Shown here piece by piece: positions 9,503 through 19,023 of a DNA stretch of 64,000 nt (position 1 is the first letter of the stretch; each line of letters begins with the position of its first letter). This DNA is from Shewanella cutis (lineage in GTDB: Bacteria > Pseudomonadota > Gammaproteobacteria > Enterobacterales > Shewanellaceae): contig NZ_JACSDI010000002.1 of assembly GCF_022410515.1 (NCBI RefSeq), positions 62,001-126,000 of the forward strand. Direction: 5' to 3'. The position numbers and the translations under genes are program-made. The notes under the pieces are model-generated. The model did not search any database, was not told the origin of the DNA, and was given only the letters and a program-made list of their open reading frames with translations.

Positions 9503-11362
9503 ATGGCTATTCGATTGAATCGTCCCACAACTTTAGCACTCACCATAGCGTTAACATTACACCTAAGTGGCTGTAATGAAAAACAAAACAATCTAGAAAC
9601 AAAGACTTCTATACCTGCTAGTACAAGTGCACCTGATAAAGCTCAAGCCATTGCCTTTATTCAAGATGCTGAAGCACAAATGGCGCAGTTATCCATCGAG
9701 GCTAACCGTGCGGAATGGATTTACAGCAACTTTATTACCGAAGATACCGCCGCATTATCGGCCGCAGTGGGTGAAAAAGTCAGTGCAGCTTCCGTCAAGT
9801 TTGCCACTGAAGCCGCAAAGTATGCCAATGTTGAACTTGATCCCGCCAATGCACGCAAACTGAATATTCTACGTAGCGCATTAGTGTTACCAGCGCCACT
9901 TGATCCTGCCAAAAATGCTGAGCTGGCACAGATCAGTTCCGAGCTAAATGGGCTCTACGGTAAAGGCAAATACTGTTTTGCCGATGGCAAATGTATGACA
10001 CAACCAGAGTTGTCCAGCCTCATGGCGGAATCACGGGATCCCGCCAAATTACTTGAAGCTTGGAAAGGCTGGCGTGAAATAGCCAAACCCATGCGCCCCC
10101 TATTTCAACGTGAAGTCGAACTCGCGAATGAAGGCGCAAAAGACTTAGGCTACGCGAATCTCTCCGAGTTATGGCGCAGCCAATATGATATGAAACCTGA
10201 TGAATTCTCTCAGGAATTAGACCGTTTATGGGGCCAAGTTAAACCACTTTACGAATCCTTGCATTGTTATGTGCGTGGTGAGCTGAACAAAGAATATGGT
10301 GATGCCATTGCCCCGTCTACTGGCCCTATTCCTGCCCACTTATTGGGTAATATGTGGGCTCAGCAATGGGGTAATGTGTATGACCTAGTGGCGCCCGAGA
10401 ATGCAGACCCTGGTTATGATGTGACCAAGCTACTCGCCCAGAAAGGCTATGACGAGCACAGAATGGTGAAACAGGCCGAAAGCTTTTTCACTTCATTAGG
10501 CTTTGCACCGCTGCCTGAAAGTTTTTGGAGTCGCTCACTCTTCTTACAACCCAAAGATCGTGACGTTGTGTGTCACGCTTCGGCATGGGATCTGGATAAC
10601 CTCGATGATATCCGCATCAAAATGTGTATCCAAAAAACCGCTGAAGATTTCACCGTCATTCACCACGAGCTAGGGCATAACTTCTACCAACGCGCCTACA
10701 AGCAACAGCCTTTCCTATTTAAAAACAGCGCCAATGATGGGTTCCATGAAGCCATTGGCGACACTATAGCGCTTTCAATCACCCCAAGTTATCTCAAGCA
10801 GATAGGCTTACTCGAAGAGGTACCCGACGCTTCAAAGGATATTGGTTTATTGCTTAAGCAAGCCTTAGACAAAATCGCTTTTCTGCCTTTTGGTCTAATG
10901 ATCGACCAATGGCGTTGGAAGGTATTTAGCGGTGAAATCACCCCTGCCCAATATAACCAAGCGTGGTGGGAGCTGAGGGAAAAATATCAAGGTGTTAAAG
11001 CACCGACACCGCGAAGTGAGAACGATTTTGATCCAGGTGCAAAATACCATGTACCTGGCAATGTGCCTTACACCCGGTATTTCCTCGCCCATATTTTGCA
11101 ATTCCAGTTCCACAGGGCGCTGTGTGAAACTGCTGGAGATAAAGGACCAGTGCATAGATGCAGTATTTACGGCAATCAAGCTGCAGGAGAAAAACTTAAT
11201 AGAATGTTAGAGTTGGGCTCGAGCCAGCCATGGCCTGTGGCTTTAAAGGAAGTAACAGGCACTGAAACCATGGACGCGAACGCTGTACTCGATTATTTTG
11301 CGCCGCTCAAAATCTGGCTTGATGAGCAGAACAAGGCTGCGAATCGTCAATGCGGCTGGTAA
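9503..11362 (+). CDS. Lipoprotein zinc peptidase, M2 (angiotensin-converting enzyme) family
   Basis: 619-residue exported peptidyl-dipeptidase-like protein. A lipoprotein signal ends in LSGC at about residue 24, so it is probably anchored to a membrane facing the periplasm. The zinc motif HELGH (residues 388-392) and the third ligand in FHEAIGD (E416) are present. The rest matches the M2 layout, including a C-terminal segment HVPGNVPYTRYFLAHILQFQ. The length agrees with bacterial ACE homologues. It is monocistronic, divergent from psrA, with a terminator at 11418-11447. The physiological substrate is unknown. Confidence 0.9.
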   Translation: MAIRLNRPTTLALTIALTLHLSGCNEKQNNLETKTSIPASTSAPDKAQAIAFIQDAEAQMAQLSIEANRAEWIYSNFITEDTAALSAAVGEKVSAASVKFATEAAKYANVELDPANARKLNILRSALVLPAPLDPAKNAELAQISSELNGLYGKGKYCFADGKCMTQPELSSLMAESRDPAKLLEAWKGWREIAKPMRPLFQREVELANEGAKDLGYANLSELWRSQYDMKPDEFSQELDRLWGQVKPLYESLHCYVRGELNKEYGDAIAPSTGPIPAHLLGNMWAQQWGNVYDLVAPENADPGYDVTKLLAQKGYDEHRMVKQAESFFTSLGFAPLPESFWSRSLFLQPKDRDVVCHASAWDLDNLDDIRIKMCIQKTAEDFTVIHHELGHNFYQRAYKQQPFLFKNSANDGFHEAIGDTIALSITPSYLKQIGLLEEVPDASKDIGLLLKQALDKIAFLPFGLMIDQWRWKVFSGEITPAQYNQAWWELREKYQGVKAPTPRSENDFDPGAKYHVPGNVPYTRYFLAHILQFQFHRALCETAGDKGPVHRCSIYGNQAAGEKLNRMLELGSSQPWPVALKEVTGTETMDANAVLDYFAPLKIWLDEQNKAANRQCGW

Positions 11363-11417
11363 TCAGTTTCTAGTGTCGCTGGCCTTTGGAACCATTACAT
11401 TAAAAAACAGACCCCAC

Positions 11418-11447
11418 AAAAATGCCCAACTAAGTTGGGCATTTTTT
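11418..11447 (+). terminator. Terminator after the M2 peptidase gene
   Basis: The hairpin AAAAATGCCCAAC TAA GTTGGGCATTTTT is followed by T residues, 55 nt after the stop codon. It also lies within a larger inverted repeat (AGTGTCGCT at 11372-11380, AGCGACACT at 11472-11480). Confidence 0.85.
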
Positions 11448-11522
11448 ACTTCATTTGTGAAAACAAAAACTAGCGACACTCTGTTAAACGAAATCAGTAA
11501 AGTCAATCCGTCGAGCAAATCC

Positions 11523-12113
11523 TTAGCGCCAGCCCATTCCCTTACGATTGGCTTCTTTATTTTCAATCTTGAGCTGTTCAGATTTGGTCAGCATCACATA
11601 CAAAGCGCCAGTGCCGCCCTGCTCGGTTTTCGCCGAATGATAGGCAAGTACCATTTCAAGCTGAGATAACCAATGACATACAGCAGATTTAAGGAGCCCC
11701 GCCAGAGGTTTACTATTATGACCTTTGCCGTGGATGAGCATCACACAGCGCTCACCATGGGCCTGCGCCGCTAATAGGTAGTTAAGTAGCGCCTCACGCG
11801 CCTGACTTAAACGATAGGCGTGCACATCTAATTCCATCTTAATGCTGTATTGCCCTAGTCTTAAGCGTTTAAAAACGCCCCCTTGAACCCCTTCTCGCTT
11901 AAAACTGACAATATCATCTGGGGCTATGATGGGGATCAAACTTAACTCCAAGGGCATACAGGCTAAATAAGCCTCCCGTTGCAGCGCATCACGACGTTGT
12001 ATTTGTTCAACCGTTAGAGCCTTGGGTTGTAAATTCACCGCTTTAATATCGCCTTTTAGTGGCACAACTCCCGCCATTTCTTCAAAAAACAGTGCCGATT
12101 CATTATCCAGCAT
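11523..12113 (-). CDS. smrA: Smr-domain protein (SmrA type)
   Basis: 196 residues from the ATG at 12113. The C-terminal Smr domain (residues ~100-185) shows both hallmark motifs, LDVHAYRLSQAREAL and MLIHGKGHNSKPLAG. Smr domains are nucleic-acid nicking or ribosome-rescue nucleases in other bacteria; the role of SmrA here is not known. The frame extends to a GTG at 12128, but that stretch contains GGAGGA, an excellent ribosome site 8 nt before the ATG, so the shorter start is chosen. It is convergent with the M2 peptidase gene. Confidence 0.87.
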   Translation of the reverse strand: MLDNESALFFEEMAGVVPLKGDIKAVNLQPKALTVEQIQRRDALQREAYLACMPLELSLIPIIAPDDIVSFKREGVQGGVFKRLRLGQYSIKMELDVHAYRLSQAREALLNYLLAAQAHGERCVMLIHGKGHNSKPLAGLLKSAVCHWLSQLEMVLAYHSAKTEQGGTGALYVMLTKSEQLKIENKEANRKGMGWR

Positions 12114-12245
12114 GGCAAGCTCCTCCACTCTTCACGCTCAGTGTGCACTTTTATAACAGAAACACACTTTGTAAACATTCAACTCTTTAGTTCAGCGGGC
12201 ACCTCCATTATAGTGGCGCCATGAATGCTTGATTAGAATAATGTA

Positions 12246-12821
12246 ATGAGATTTTTGCTGCTAGCCCTGATGTGCCTATTATCGCTTCCAAGTGTTGCTA
12301 CGCCTACAAAAGCCCAAACCACCACAACAACGGATCAGCTGATTAATGCTAATTATCCTTTGTTAACTCAGGCGTTTAATGAACTAAATCACGATATTAC
12401 TACCAACATTTATGCTGAAGACGCAAGTTATCTCTCTGAAAGTCAAAGTAAAGAAATCTACTATGGCCGCGACAATATCGTTGCCATTTACCAACGCTTT
12501 TTCGATAAAATTCGCGCTAAAAAGGCCCGAATCGACATCGACTTTCGGGTACTTAACCGCAAATTATCAGGCGATAGTGCGTTTGATACCGGTTATTATT
12601 TAGTGCGGTTTTATCCCGCAGAAGAAACCGGCGAACCTGTGAGTGAATTTGCAGGCAAATTTGTGATAGGAACGCAAAAAGATACTCAGCATCGCTGGAA
12701 TGTCACTCTTGATATGAACAATCGAGCTGAGCCAAGTTTTTATTTGAATGCCAAGCCTGTACCAAATCTTCATTATGGCCGCCAGTTTCCCCCCTTGCCT
12801 GACAGTAAAAAGTCCAAATAG
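12246..12821 (+). CDS. Secreted SnoaL-like / NTF2-fold protein
   Basis: 191 residues. A clear Sec signal peptide (MRFLLLALMCLLSLPSVATP) is followed by one domain of about 125 residues. The pattern is that of SnoaL/DUF4440 proteins: an N-terminal helix, then IYAEDASY and YYGRDNIVAIYQRFFDKI, then beta strands with GYYLVRFYP and FAGKFVIGTQK. Such domains bind small ligands or act as isomerases; no substrate can be named. It ends 30 nt before the YchJ-like gene, so they may be co-transcribed. The family call is moderate and export is likely. Confidence 0.7.
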   Translation: MRFLLLALMCLLSLPSVATPTKAQTTTTTDQLINANYPLLTQAFNELNHDITTNIYAEDASYLSESQSKEIYYGRDNIVAIYQRFFDKIRAKKARIDIDFRVLNRKLSGDSAFDTGYYLVRFYPAEETGEPVSEFAGKFVIGTQKDTQHRWNVTLDMNNRAEPSFYLNAKPVPNLHYGRQFPPLPDSKKSK

Positions 12822-12851
12822 TCATTCCTTATCTTTGAATAGCTTAAATAT

Positions 12852-13346
12852 ATGAGCATAGAAAATCACTGTCCCTGTGGCAGCCAAAAATCTTACCAAA
12901 ACTGTTGTGAAGCATTGCACCTTAATGTTGATTCAGGGGCACAAGTTGCCACCAGTCCCGAGCAGTTAATGCGTTCTCGCTACTGTGCATTTGTATTGAA
13001 AAAATTTGATTACATTATTAAAACTCACCATGTGGACTTTCTGGGTAGCTTAACTCTTGAGCAACTTAAACAAGGCCCTAATCCAAATTGGTTAGCGCTT
13101 GAGGTATTAGCGGCAAATGAAGAAGCGCATCCCGATGGCACTTTGCGCGGCACTGTCACCTTCAAGGCTTGGTATAAACTTGCCGGAGAGATTGATGCTA
13201 TCTATGAACGATCTGAGTTTGTATTTCAACAGGGGCGTTGGTATTACACTCAAGGGCAACAAATGCATGCCAAACGTCCAGGGCGTAATGATCCCTGCGT
13301 CTGCCGCAGCGGTAAGAAGTTTAAGCAGTGCTGCATGAAGGATTAA
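12852..13346 (+). CDS. ychJ: YchJ-family protein (UPF0225) with two SEC-C motifs
   Basis: 164 residues. A zinc-binding SEC-C motif lies at each end ([13 protein letters not shown] near the N-terminus, [15 protein letters not shown] at the C-terminus). They flank an NTF2-like core ([15 protein letters not shown] ... GTVTFKAWY ... [14 protein letters not shown]). The architecture and length are those of the E. coli YchJ family. The biochemical function is not established. The gene immediately upstream also encodes an NTF2-fold-like protein. A bidirectional terminator follows. Confidence 0.88.
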   Translation: MSIENHCPCGSQKSYQNCCEALHLNVDSGAQVATSPEQLMRSRYCAFVLKKFDYIIKTHHVDFLGSLTLEQLKQGPNPNWLALEVLAANEEAHPDGTLRGTVTFKAWYKLAGEIDAIYERSEFVFQQGRWYYTQGQQMHAKRPGRNDPCVCRSGKKFKQCCMKD

Positions 13347-13361
13347 CCAAGTACCAACAGA

Positions 13362-13399
13362 TAAAACAAAAGGCAATCAATTGATTGCCTTTTGTTTTA
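13362..13399. terminator. Bidirectional terminator between ychJ and the GGDEF-EAL gene
   Basis: A perfect 19-bp stem, AAAACAAAAGGCAATCAA with its complement, forms a palindrome without a separate loop between two convergent genes. It has A and T tracts on both sides. Confidence 0.88.
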
Positions 13400-13426
13400 T
13401 CATTACACCGAATGCCAACATCAGAT

Positions 13427-15610
13427 TTAGTGTGCGATAAGATTAGGTTGTTTAGCCGTCAGTAAAAACTGTGCAAACTCGGGTTCTCGCAGGGCTGGGC
13501 TGTATAAAAACCCCTGCGCTTGATGGCACAAACTCTTGGCTAAAAATGCCTCCTGTTCAGCGGTTTCGACCCCTTCAGCCGTCAAGGAAATATTAAGCGC
13601 ATTGGCCATCGCAATAATGGCTGAAACAATTTCCTGACTTTCGCGGCTAATGGTCAAATCAGAGATAAACGAGCGGTCGATTTTTAACTTACTGATCGGG
13701 AACTGTTTAAGATAGCGCATCGAGCTATAGCCCGTACCAAAATCATCAATGGCCAGCCCCACACCCAGCTCCGCCAATTCTTGACACAACAGCGTGGCAT
13801 GACGAATATCCCCCATTAATTCCGTCTCAGTGATCTCAAGGATCAGGGTTTTTGGCTTTAAACGATAACGCGTCAACAGTTGCCACACTTGTTCATACAA
13901 GTTCCCGCTAAAAAACTGCCGTGCCGACACGTTAACATGCATGCTTAAATCGGCATTATGGTGCTGCCAGATATTTAATTGTCGGCAAGCGGCCTCCAGT
14001 ACCCAACTGCCTATCGCGTTAATCATGCCCGACTGCTCGGCAATATCGATAAAAGCGCCGGGATAAAGCACGCCTTTCTTGGGATGATGCCAGCGGATCA
14101 AAGCTTCAGCACCGATATAAGTCCGCAGCTCCAGATCCCGTAAGGGCTGATAATATAGTTCGAATTGACGGCCACGAATCGCACTATGCAAATCACGCTC
14201 GATTTGCGCATCTTCCTTAAAAGCTCTGAGCAAGGTGCTGTTAAATACTTGAATTGCATTGCCCTTTTTCTTCTTCGCATATTGCAGCGCAATATCGGCA
14301 CAGGTTAGCGGCGCGAACAGATTCGCCACAGAGGCAATATCGACGACTGCCAGTGCTGGTTTAGGCTCGATTTGCTCTCGGCCGATTAAAATCGGCATGG
14401 CTAAATGCTGATATAACCGCGTACTAAAATAATCGAGATCGTAAACCGCATTATCATCAGTAAGTAACACTGCGAACTCATCGCTACCGACGCGGGCAAT
14501 TTCGGTCGCTTTATTGATTTCTGAAAAATGCTTTAAGCGACGACCAATTTCAATCAGCAGGCTATCGCCATTTTCGTGGCCATAGGTATCGTTAAAACGC
14601 TTAAAAGCCACTAAATCGACAAGTAGCAACAATCCTTTGGTGGTTTTCTCTAAAACTCGATTAAAGTGACTACGATTATTCAGCCCTGTCAGACTGCAAC
14701 GCCAAGCTAAACGCTCAAGCTCCGCTTTATAGTTGTGTTCATCGGTGCTTTCTTCACATGATACTAAGGCGTAATGATTGCCGCGGTCGGTAATAAATTG
14801 GCTGACCACATACTTAAGCCAGTATCGGCTACCATCTGCACGACTAAATTGCACTTCACCCTTTGCTTGATCACCTCTGAAAATTTTTGCTAAGGTCTGC
14901 TCAGCTAACGTATTGTGCTGTTTGAAAAAAGTTAAATCGCGTAAATTGGTCCCTATACTCTTATCCCGCGCAATCCCAGTAATATTCTCATGGGCTTGGT
15001 TTACATACTCTACTTTTTCAGTATGTAGATTGATGAGCATACTCATCTGGCGCGACTGCTCGGTTGCACAGCGAAATAGGCTTAGGCGCTCTTCTTTGTC
15101 ATAGGTGTGTTTGGTCGCCAGAGTCAGGGCCAATTGATCGGCCATTTGGCAGGCAAGATAAATTTCGCTGTCATGCCAGTGGTGAGTAACTTGCGCGCGT
15201 TCAATGCAGAGCACGCCCTCGAGATGACCATTAATACGAATACCCACATCGAGGCTAGATAAAATTTGCCTAGGGATAAAGTAGCTATCGACTAACTCAG
15301 TCAATCTTGGATCAACTAAGGTATTGCCCGCATCAATATGGCGATGATTTTTGAGTTCGGTTAAATAGCGTGGGACCTGCTGTAATAGATGTGGGCGATG
15401 AACATCTTGCAGCGCCATGGCGCCAAATTGAGCGACGAGGGATTGGCTCAATTGGTCGGCAGAAAAAATCCATACAGACACCAGCGAAACCGCTAAATTC
15501 TGACAGAGTAGCTCTGTCGCTAACTCTGCCGTCTTAGTGAAATCACCCTGCTGCTTTGCCGTAGAATGGACTAAAGACTCTAATAAGTGCTGATGCTGAC
15601 GTCGCTTCAC
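13427..15610 (-). CDS. GAF-PAS-GGDEF-EAL cyclic-di-GMP protein
   Basis: 727 residues from a GTG at 15610. Order: N-terminal GAF-like sensor (~20-165), PAS domain (~175-295, with EYVNQAHENITGI), GGDEF domain (~310-455) and EAL domain (~470-710). The cyclase motif is GSDEF rather than GGDEF. The EAL domain keeps its catalytic signatures (EALIRWHHP, ETELMGD, DDFGTGYSS, KIDRSFI, AEGVET), so phosphodiesterase activity is likely and cyclase activity is less certain. The frame is open to 15664, but AGGGA lies 5 nt before the GTG at 15610. It has no membrane segment, so it is presumably cytoplasmic. Confidence 0.9.
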   Translation of the reverse strand: MKRRQHQHLLESLVHSTAKQQGDFTKTAELATELLCQNLAVSLVSVWIFSADQLSQSLVAQFGAMALQDVHRPHLLQQVPRYLTELKNHRHIDAGNTLVDPRLTELVDSYFIPRQILSSLDVGIRINGHLEGVLCIERAQVTHHWHDSEIYLACQMADQLALTLATKHTYDKEERLSLFRCATEQSRQMSMLINLHTEKVEYVNQAHENITGIARDKSIGTNLRDLTFFKQHNTLAEQTLAKIFRGDQAKGEVQFSRADGSRYWLKYVVSQFITDRGNHYALVSCEESTDEHNYKAELERLAWRCSLTGLNNRSHFNRVLEKTTKGLLLLVDLVAFKRFNDTYGHENGDSLLIEIGRRLKHFSEINKATEIARVGSDEFAVLLTDDNAVYDLDYFSTRLYQHLAMPILIGREQIEPKPALAVVDIASVANLFAPLTCADIALQYAKKKKGNAIQVFNSTLLRAFKEDAQIERDLHSAIRGRQFELYYQPLRDLELRTYIGAEALIRWHHPKKGVLYPGAFIDIAEQSGMINAIGSWVLEAACRQLNIWQHHNADLSMHVNVSARQFFSGNLYEQVWQLLTRYRLKPKTLILEITETELMGDIRHATLLCQELAELGVGLAIDDFGTGYSSMRYLKQFPISKLKIDRSFISDLTISRESQEIVSAIIAMANALNISLTAEGVETAEQEAFLAKSLCHQAQGFLYSPALREPEFAQFLLTAKQPNLIAH

Positions 15611-15798
15611 TCTGATCCCTACAAAACTTCGTGTTGGGTAAAACGATACTGCTGCAACTAACACACAAAGATAGGTATGTTAATGAAGCCGATTTATCAT
15701 TGTTTTTGTTGACGCAGATTACACTATCTACATTTAAAACAGCAACATCGGCCACACTTTATTACAAATTAACCTCGACTTGTATCACAGTTTTTTTG

Positions 15799-16086
15799 CT
15801 ATAGACCATTCTCTAACTGGAAAATCATTTTTTCGACACTGACATCAAAAACCAATTTGATCGTCACGCCAGTTTCATGGTGAGACACACTTGCTTGCGT
15901 GTGGCTAAAACGAGCTTGAGCACGCTCAACCATCTTTGCGGCCTCATTTTCTGCTTCGGCCCCACTAAACTGCATTTCAAGCACAGTATCTTGTTCATCT
16001 ATCACAGCGCCTATATCCACAAAGCTGCCGCAATCGGTACAAGTGTCATTTACTGTGGGGGTTTGTCCTGCAATGATACCTTTCAT
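15799..16086 (-). CDS. DUF406 small protein (YfcZ/YiiS family)
   Basis: 95 residues matching the YfcZ/YiiS family: an N-terminal C-x2-C pair (DTCTDCGSFVDIGAVID) followed by a helical and strand region ending in VEKMIFQLENGL. The family has no assigned function. The ATG at 16086 has GAGG 8 nt upstream. The gene stands alone between the GGDEF-EAL gene and an unassigned gene. Confidence 0.85.
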   Translation of the reverse strand: MKGIIAGQTPTVNDTCTDCGSFVDIGAVIDEQDTVLEMQFSGAEAENEAAKMVERAQARFSHTQASVSHHETGVTIKLVFDVSVEKMIFQLENGL

Positions 16087-16243
16087 AGGGTTATCCTCTT
16101 TAATGAACTCATGTTAAAAACTCAACATAAGCGACTCGATATTAATATCACTAACGGCTAATTATAGGGAATTATGATGAAAGAGACTCTGGTATTGCTC
16201 ACGCTTATTACCCCAGCCTTGATAAGACATAGCCTCAGTAGCA

Positions 16244-16732
16244 TTAAGCACTGGCTAAGCGAGGTATTAAATTACGCTGGATAGCCAGTTGATCGGCAAA
16301 GTGCATGATTTCAACTTGAGGGGACGGCAATTGTCCTCGCTGCCGCAAGCGAGTCGTTAACTCACAGTTACTTAAAGCTTCGGCCATGGCGATAGGCTCA
16401 CCACCTCGGATCACTAACGCTTCCGGTCGTAATGCTTGTTGTAATTGAAACGCTCTCGCCCCTTGCTGCATAAACACAGCGCTATTATCGGTAATGTGAT
16501 GGTTGGAGGACAAATCCGCCACTAACGTTTGTTTTGGTGGTAATTCAAACTGACGTTGTAATTTTTCGGCCACATCGAGTTCTTTTTGCCATTGAAACTG
16601 CGCCATGTCCCTCGCATCTGCAGACAATAGCGACAGCAACAGGGCAAACTCACCTCGCCTGTTGTGTTCGATTGCCGCATTTAAGCGGGTGCCAATTTGG
16701 GCTTCATTGATTAAAGGAACATCGATTTGCAT
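16244..16732 (-). CDS. Conserved protein of unknown function
   Basis: 162 residues, soluble, rich in Ala, Leu and Gln, with no signal peptide or membrane segment. It opens MQIDVPLINEAQIGTRLNAAI and has a predicted helical first half. I do not recognise a named domain. The frame covers most of the space between the DUF406 gene and the tRNA-Tyr promoter, and its composition and codon use look genuine. Confidence 0.7.
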   Translation of the reverse strand: MQIDVPLINEAQIGTRLNAAIEHNRRGEFALLLSLLSADARDMAQFQWQKELDVAEKLQRQFELPPKQTLVADLSSNHHITDNSAVFMQQGARAFQLQQALRPEALVIRGGEPIAMAEALSNCELTTRLRQRGQLPSPQVEIMHFADQLAIQRNLIPRLASA

Positions 16733-16813
16733 AAAAAAACATCGCTAAAACAACTCGTTGTTAGTTAATCGACCAGTTGAACAAGAACTTTAGGAAAATT
16801 TTCATATTTAGAC

Positions 16814-16842
16814 TTTACATGCCTAAGGTTTCTGACTACTAT
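16814..16842 (+). promoter_or_regulatory. Promoter of the tRNA-Tyr array
   Basis: A -35 element TTTACA (16814-16819) and a -10 element TACTAT (16837-16842) are separated by exactly 17 bp. They are followed by a GC-rich discriminator (GGCGGCCGC), typical of stable-RNA promoters under stringent control. The first tRNA begins 16 nt after the -10. Confidence 0.8.
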
Positions 16843-16857
16843 GGCGGCCGCAATTGA

Positions 16858-16942
16858 GGAGGGGTTCCCGAGTGGCCAAAGGGATCAGACTGTAAATCTG
16901 ACGGCTCCGCCTTCGAAGGTTCGAATCCTTCTCCCTCCACCA
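16858..16942 (+). tRNA. tRNA-Tyr (GTA), copy 1
   Basis: 85-nt class II tRNA with a long variable arm and anticodon GTA in the loop (ACTGTAAATCT). The acceptor stem GGAGGGG pairs with TCCCTCC and the CCA end is encoded. It is the first of three identical copies. Confidence 0.97.
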
Positions 16943-16981
16943 TTTGCACTAACAATTAGCGATGCTATAAAAAATACTCGT

Positions 16982-17066
16982 GGAGGGGTTCCCGAGTGGC
17001 CAAAGGGATCAGACTGTAAATCTGACGGCTCCGCCTTCGAAGGTTCGAATCCTTCTCCCTCCACCA
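16982..17066 (+). tRNA. tRNA-Tyr (GTA), copy 2
   Basis: Identical in sequence to copy 1, 39 nt after it, with encoded CCA. Probably cut from the same precursor transcript. Confidence 0.97.
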
Positions 17067-17183
17067 CTTTTATCTTGTATGGTTCGTAAATGGTTGGTCT
17101 GCTGTAAACTTGCTTTACCCTTAAATCCGGCCAAGATTTAAGATGACGATTAGGTACCACTTAACCGTCAAAAGAAAATATGT

Positions 17184-17268
17184 GGAGGGGTTCCCGAGTG
17201 GCCAAAGGGATCAGACTGTAAATCTGACGGCTCCGCCTTCGAAGGTTCGAATCCTTCTCCCTCCACCA
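17184..17268 (+). tRNA. tRNA-Tyr (GTA), copy 3
   Basis: Identical to copies 1 and 2, but after a longer unrelated spacer of 117 nt. No separate promoter was recognised in that spacer. Confidence 0.97.
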
Positions 17269-17393
17269 CTTCTTTCTCATATCACACTTTATCTCGCGTT
17301 ATTCCCCAAGTTTTCTTTTTAGCACACCAGCTTGTTCAGACCTATTGCTTTATCTCTTAAACCTATTGCCTTTAATCCAAATATTTGGCTGAT

Positions 17394-17415
17394 AAAAAAC
17401 GCCCCATTTGGAGCG
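17394..17415 (-). terminator. Terminator of queE
   Basis: On the minus strand, stem CGCTCC / GGGGCG with an AAAT loop is followed by six T, 35 nt beyond the queE stop. The stem is short, so efficiency is uncertain. Confidence 0.65.
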
Positions 17416-17449
17416 CTAAGAAGTATTTCTGCGTTGAGTTAAGTACACA

Positions 17450-18118
17450 TTAATCGATATTCAGATACTTATGGGTCTGAATCGATAAACGCCAGTTACG
17501 GGCAATACACACCTTCATCGCTAATTCCGTCGCCCTTGGTTTTTGGCTAATAGGCTGTAAACAGATGGTTTTGGCTGATACATCAATATCGCTAAGTAAT
17601 TCATCAAGTTCATCGATATGATTTTCGGTCGCAATCGGATGCTTAATTTCATTGGCACGGTTCAAGGCCTGCGCTAACACCGGATAACCGCCTTTCATAT
17701 TCACCTTGGGTGAAACAGTGACCCAAGTATCTTTATCGCATTTCACCTCAAAGGTCCCGCTAGTTTCAATTTGAGTGGCAAAGCCGGCGCGATGGAGCGT
17801 GTGGGTTAATTCATTCAGATCATACATACAAGGCTCACCACCGGTGATCACCACATGGCGCGCAGTGTATTCCTTCGCGTTGAACGCCTCGATAAGACTC
17901 TGCGCGGTGTGATTTGCCCAGCGCCCCACCGTGCCGTCAACGGTGATCACTTGCTCTGGTGAGACTTTATTCGTCTCAAGCAAGTCCCAAGTCTGTTTGG
18001 TATCACACCAAGCACAACCTACAGGACAGCCCTGTAAACGCACAAAAATGGCGGGCACTCCGGTAAAGACACCTTCACCTTGAATGGTTTCAAAGACTTC
18101 GTTGACTGGGTAATTCAT
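17450..18118 (-). CDS. queE: 7-carboxy-7-deazaguanine synthase
   Basis: Radical-SAM enzyme that converts 6-carboxytetrahydropterin to 7-carboxy-7-deazaguanine in queuosine (preQ0) biosynthesis. The 222 residues from the ATG at 18118 match the ~223-residue E. coli protein. The Fe-S motif is C-x3-C-x2-C (GCPVGCAWCDTK), preceded by NEVFETIQGEG, with VITGGEPCMYDL further on. The frame is open to 18193, but the extra 25 residues are absent from the family. It is divergent from queC, so one intergenic region probably drives both steps of the pathway. Confidence 0.93.
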   Translation of the reverse strand: MNYPVNEVFETIQGEGVFTGVPAIFVRLQGCPVGCAWCDTKQTWDLLETNKVSPEQVITVDGTVGRWANHTAQSLIEAFNAKEYTARHVVITGGEPCMYDLNELTHTLHRAGFATQIETSGTFEVKCDKDTWVTVSPKVNMKGGYPVLAQALNRANEIKHPIATENHIDELDELLSDIDVSAKTICLQPISQKPRATELAMKVCIARNWRLSIQTHKYLNID

Positions 18119-18306
18119 GCTAACGTTCCATTTTTCTGGGGCGGCAGTTATAGAGGATTTTAGCGGTAGCTGCAAGTTTTTACCGCCTTGCATTTAAGCA
18201 GCCACACAGATAAATGCCTGCATAGCCGCGCCAGCAAAGAGTTTTCAAGCCCTAACACCTGAGTTACACTTACGCCCTATTTTTGTGTCACTCTAAAGTG
18301 GATCTT

Positions 18307-19023
18307 ATGTCAGCATCAGTTTCAAAGGTCGTGGTCGTATTCAGTGGTGGACAAGACTCAACAACTTGTCTTATTCAAGCCTTAACACAGTATGATGAAG
18401 TCCATGGGATCACCTTCGATTATGGACAGCGCCACCGTGAAGAAATTGACGTGGCGAAATCCCTCGCCCAACGCTTAAACATCACCAGCCATAAAGTGAT
18501 GGATGTGAGTTTACTCAACGAGTTAGCCATTTCTGCCCTCACCCGCGATGCGATCCCCGTTTCCCACGAGTTGATGGAAAACGGCCTGCCCAATACCTTT
18601 GTGCCTGGGCGTAATATTCTGTTTTTAACCCTAGCGGGGATCTACGCCTATCAGTTAGGGGCTGAGGCGATTATCACCGGCGTGTGTGAAACCGATTTTT
18701 CCGGTTATCCCGACTGTCGCCACGACTTTATTCGCGCGATGGAATCGGCACTGGTGCAAGGCATGGATAAAAAGCTTGAGATCATCACGCCATTAATGTG
18801 GCTCAACAAAGCCCAAACCTGGGCGCTAGCAGATAAATATCAGCAACTGGATTTAGTTCGCCATCATACCCTGACCTGTTATAACGGCATTGTCGGTGAT
18901 GGTTGCGGTGACTGTCCTGCCTGCCATCTTCGTAAACGCGGCTTAGAGGATTACCTGAAAAATAAAGCAGAGGTGATGGCCTCGCTCACACAGGCAATTG
19001 AAACAGGTAAGCCACAGGCGTGA
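18307..19023 (+). CDS. queC: 7-cyano-7-deazaguanine synthase
   Basis: Converts 7-carboxy-7-deazaguanine to preQ0 using ATP and ammonia. The 238 residues from the ATG at 18307 include the PP-loop ATPase motif [10 protein letters not shown] near the N-terminus and a C-terminal zinc site [19 protein letters not shown]. The upstream frame to 18283 would need a TTG start, so the ATG is preferred. Its last four bases overlap the start of the rhombosortase gene (GTGA), indicating translational coupling. Confidence 0.93.
   Translation: MSASVSKVVVVFSGGQDSTTCLIQALTQYDEVHGITFDYGQRHREEIDVAKSLAQRLNITSHKVMDVSLLNELAISALTRDAIPVSHELMENGLPNTFVPGRNILFLTLAGIYAYQLGAEAIITGVCETDFSGYPDCRHDFIRAMESALVQGMDKKLEIITPLMWLNKAQTWALADKYQQLDLVRHHTLTCYNGIVGDGCGDCPACHLRKRGLEDYLKNKAEVMASLTQAIETGKPQA

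Noticed and set aside
11298..11669. 123-codon forward frame after the M2 peptidase
   Set aside because: It overlaps the peptidase end, a terminator and the opposite smrA gene.
16841..17160. Open frames on both strands across the tRNA-Tyr genes
   Set aside because: They lie over tRNA sequence and read repeated tRNA units, not protein.
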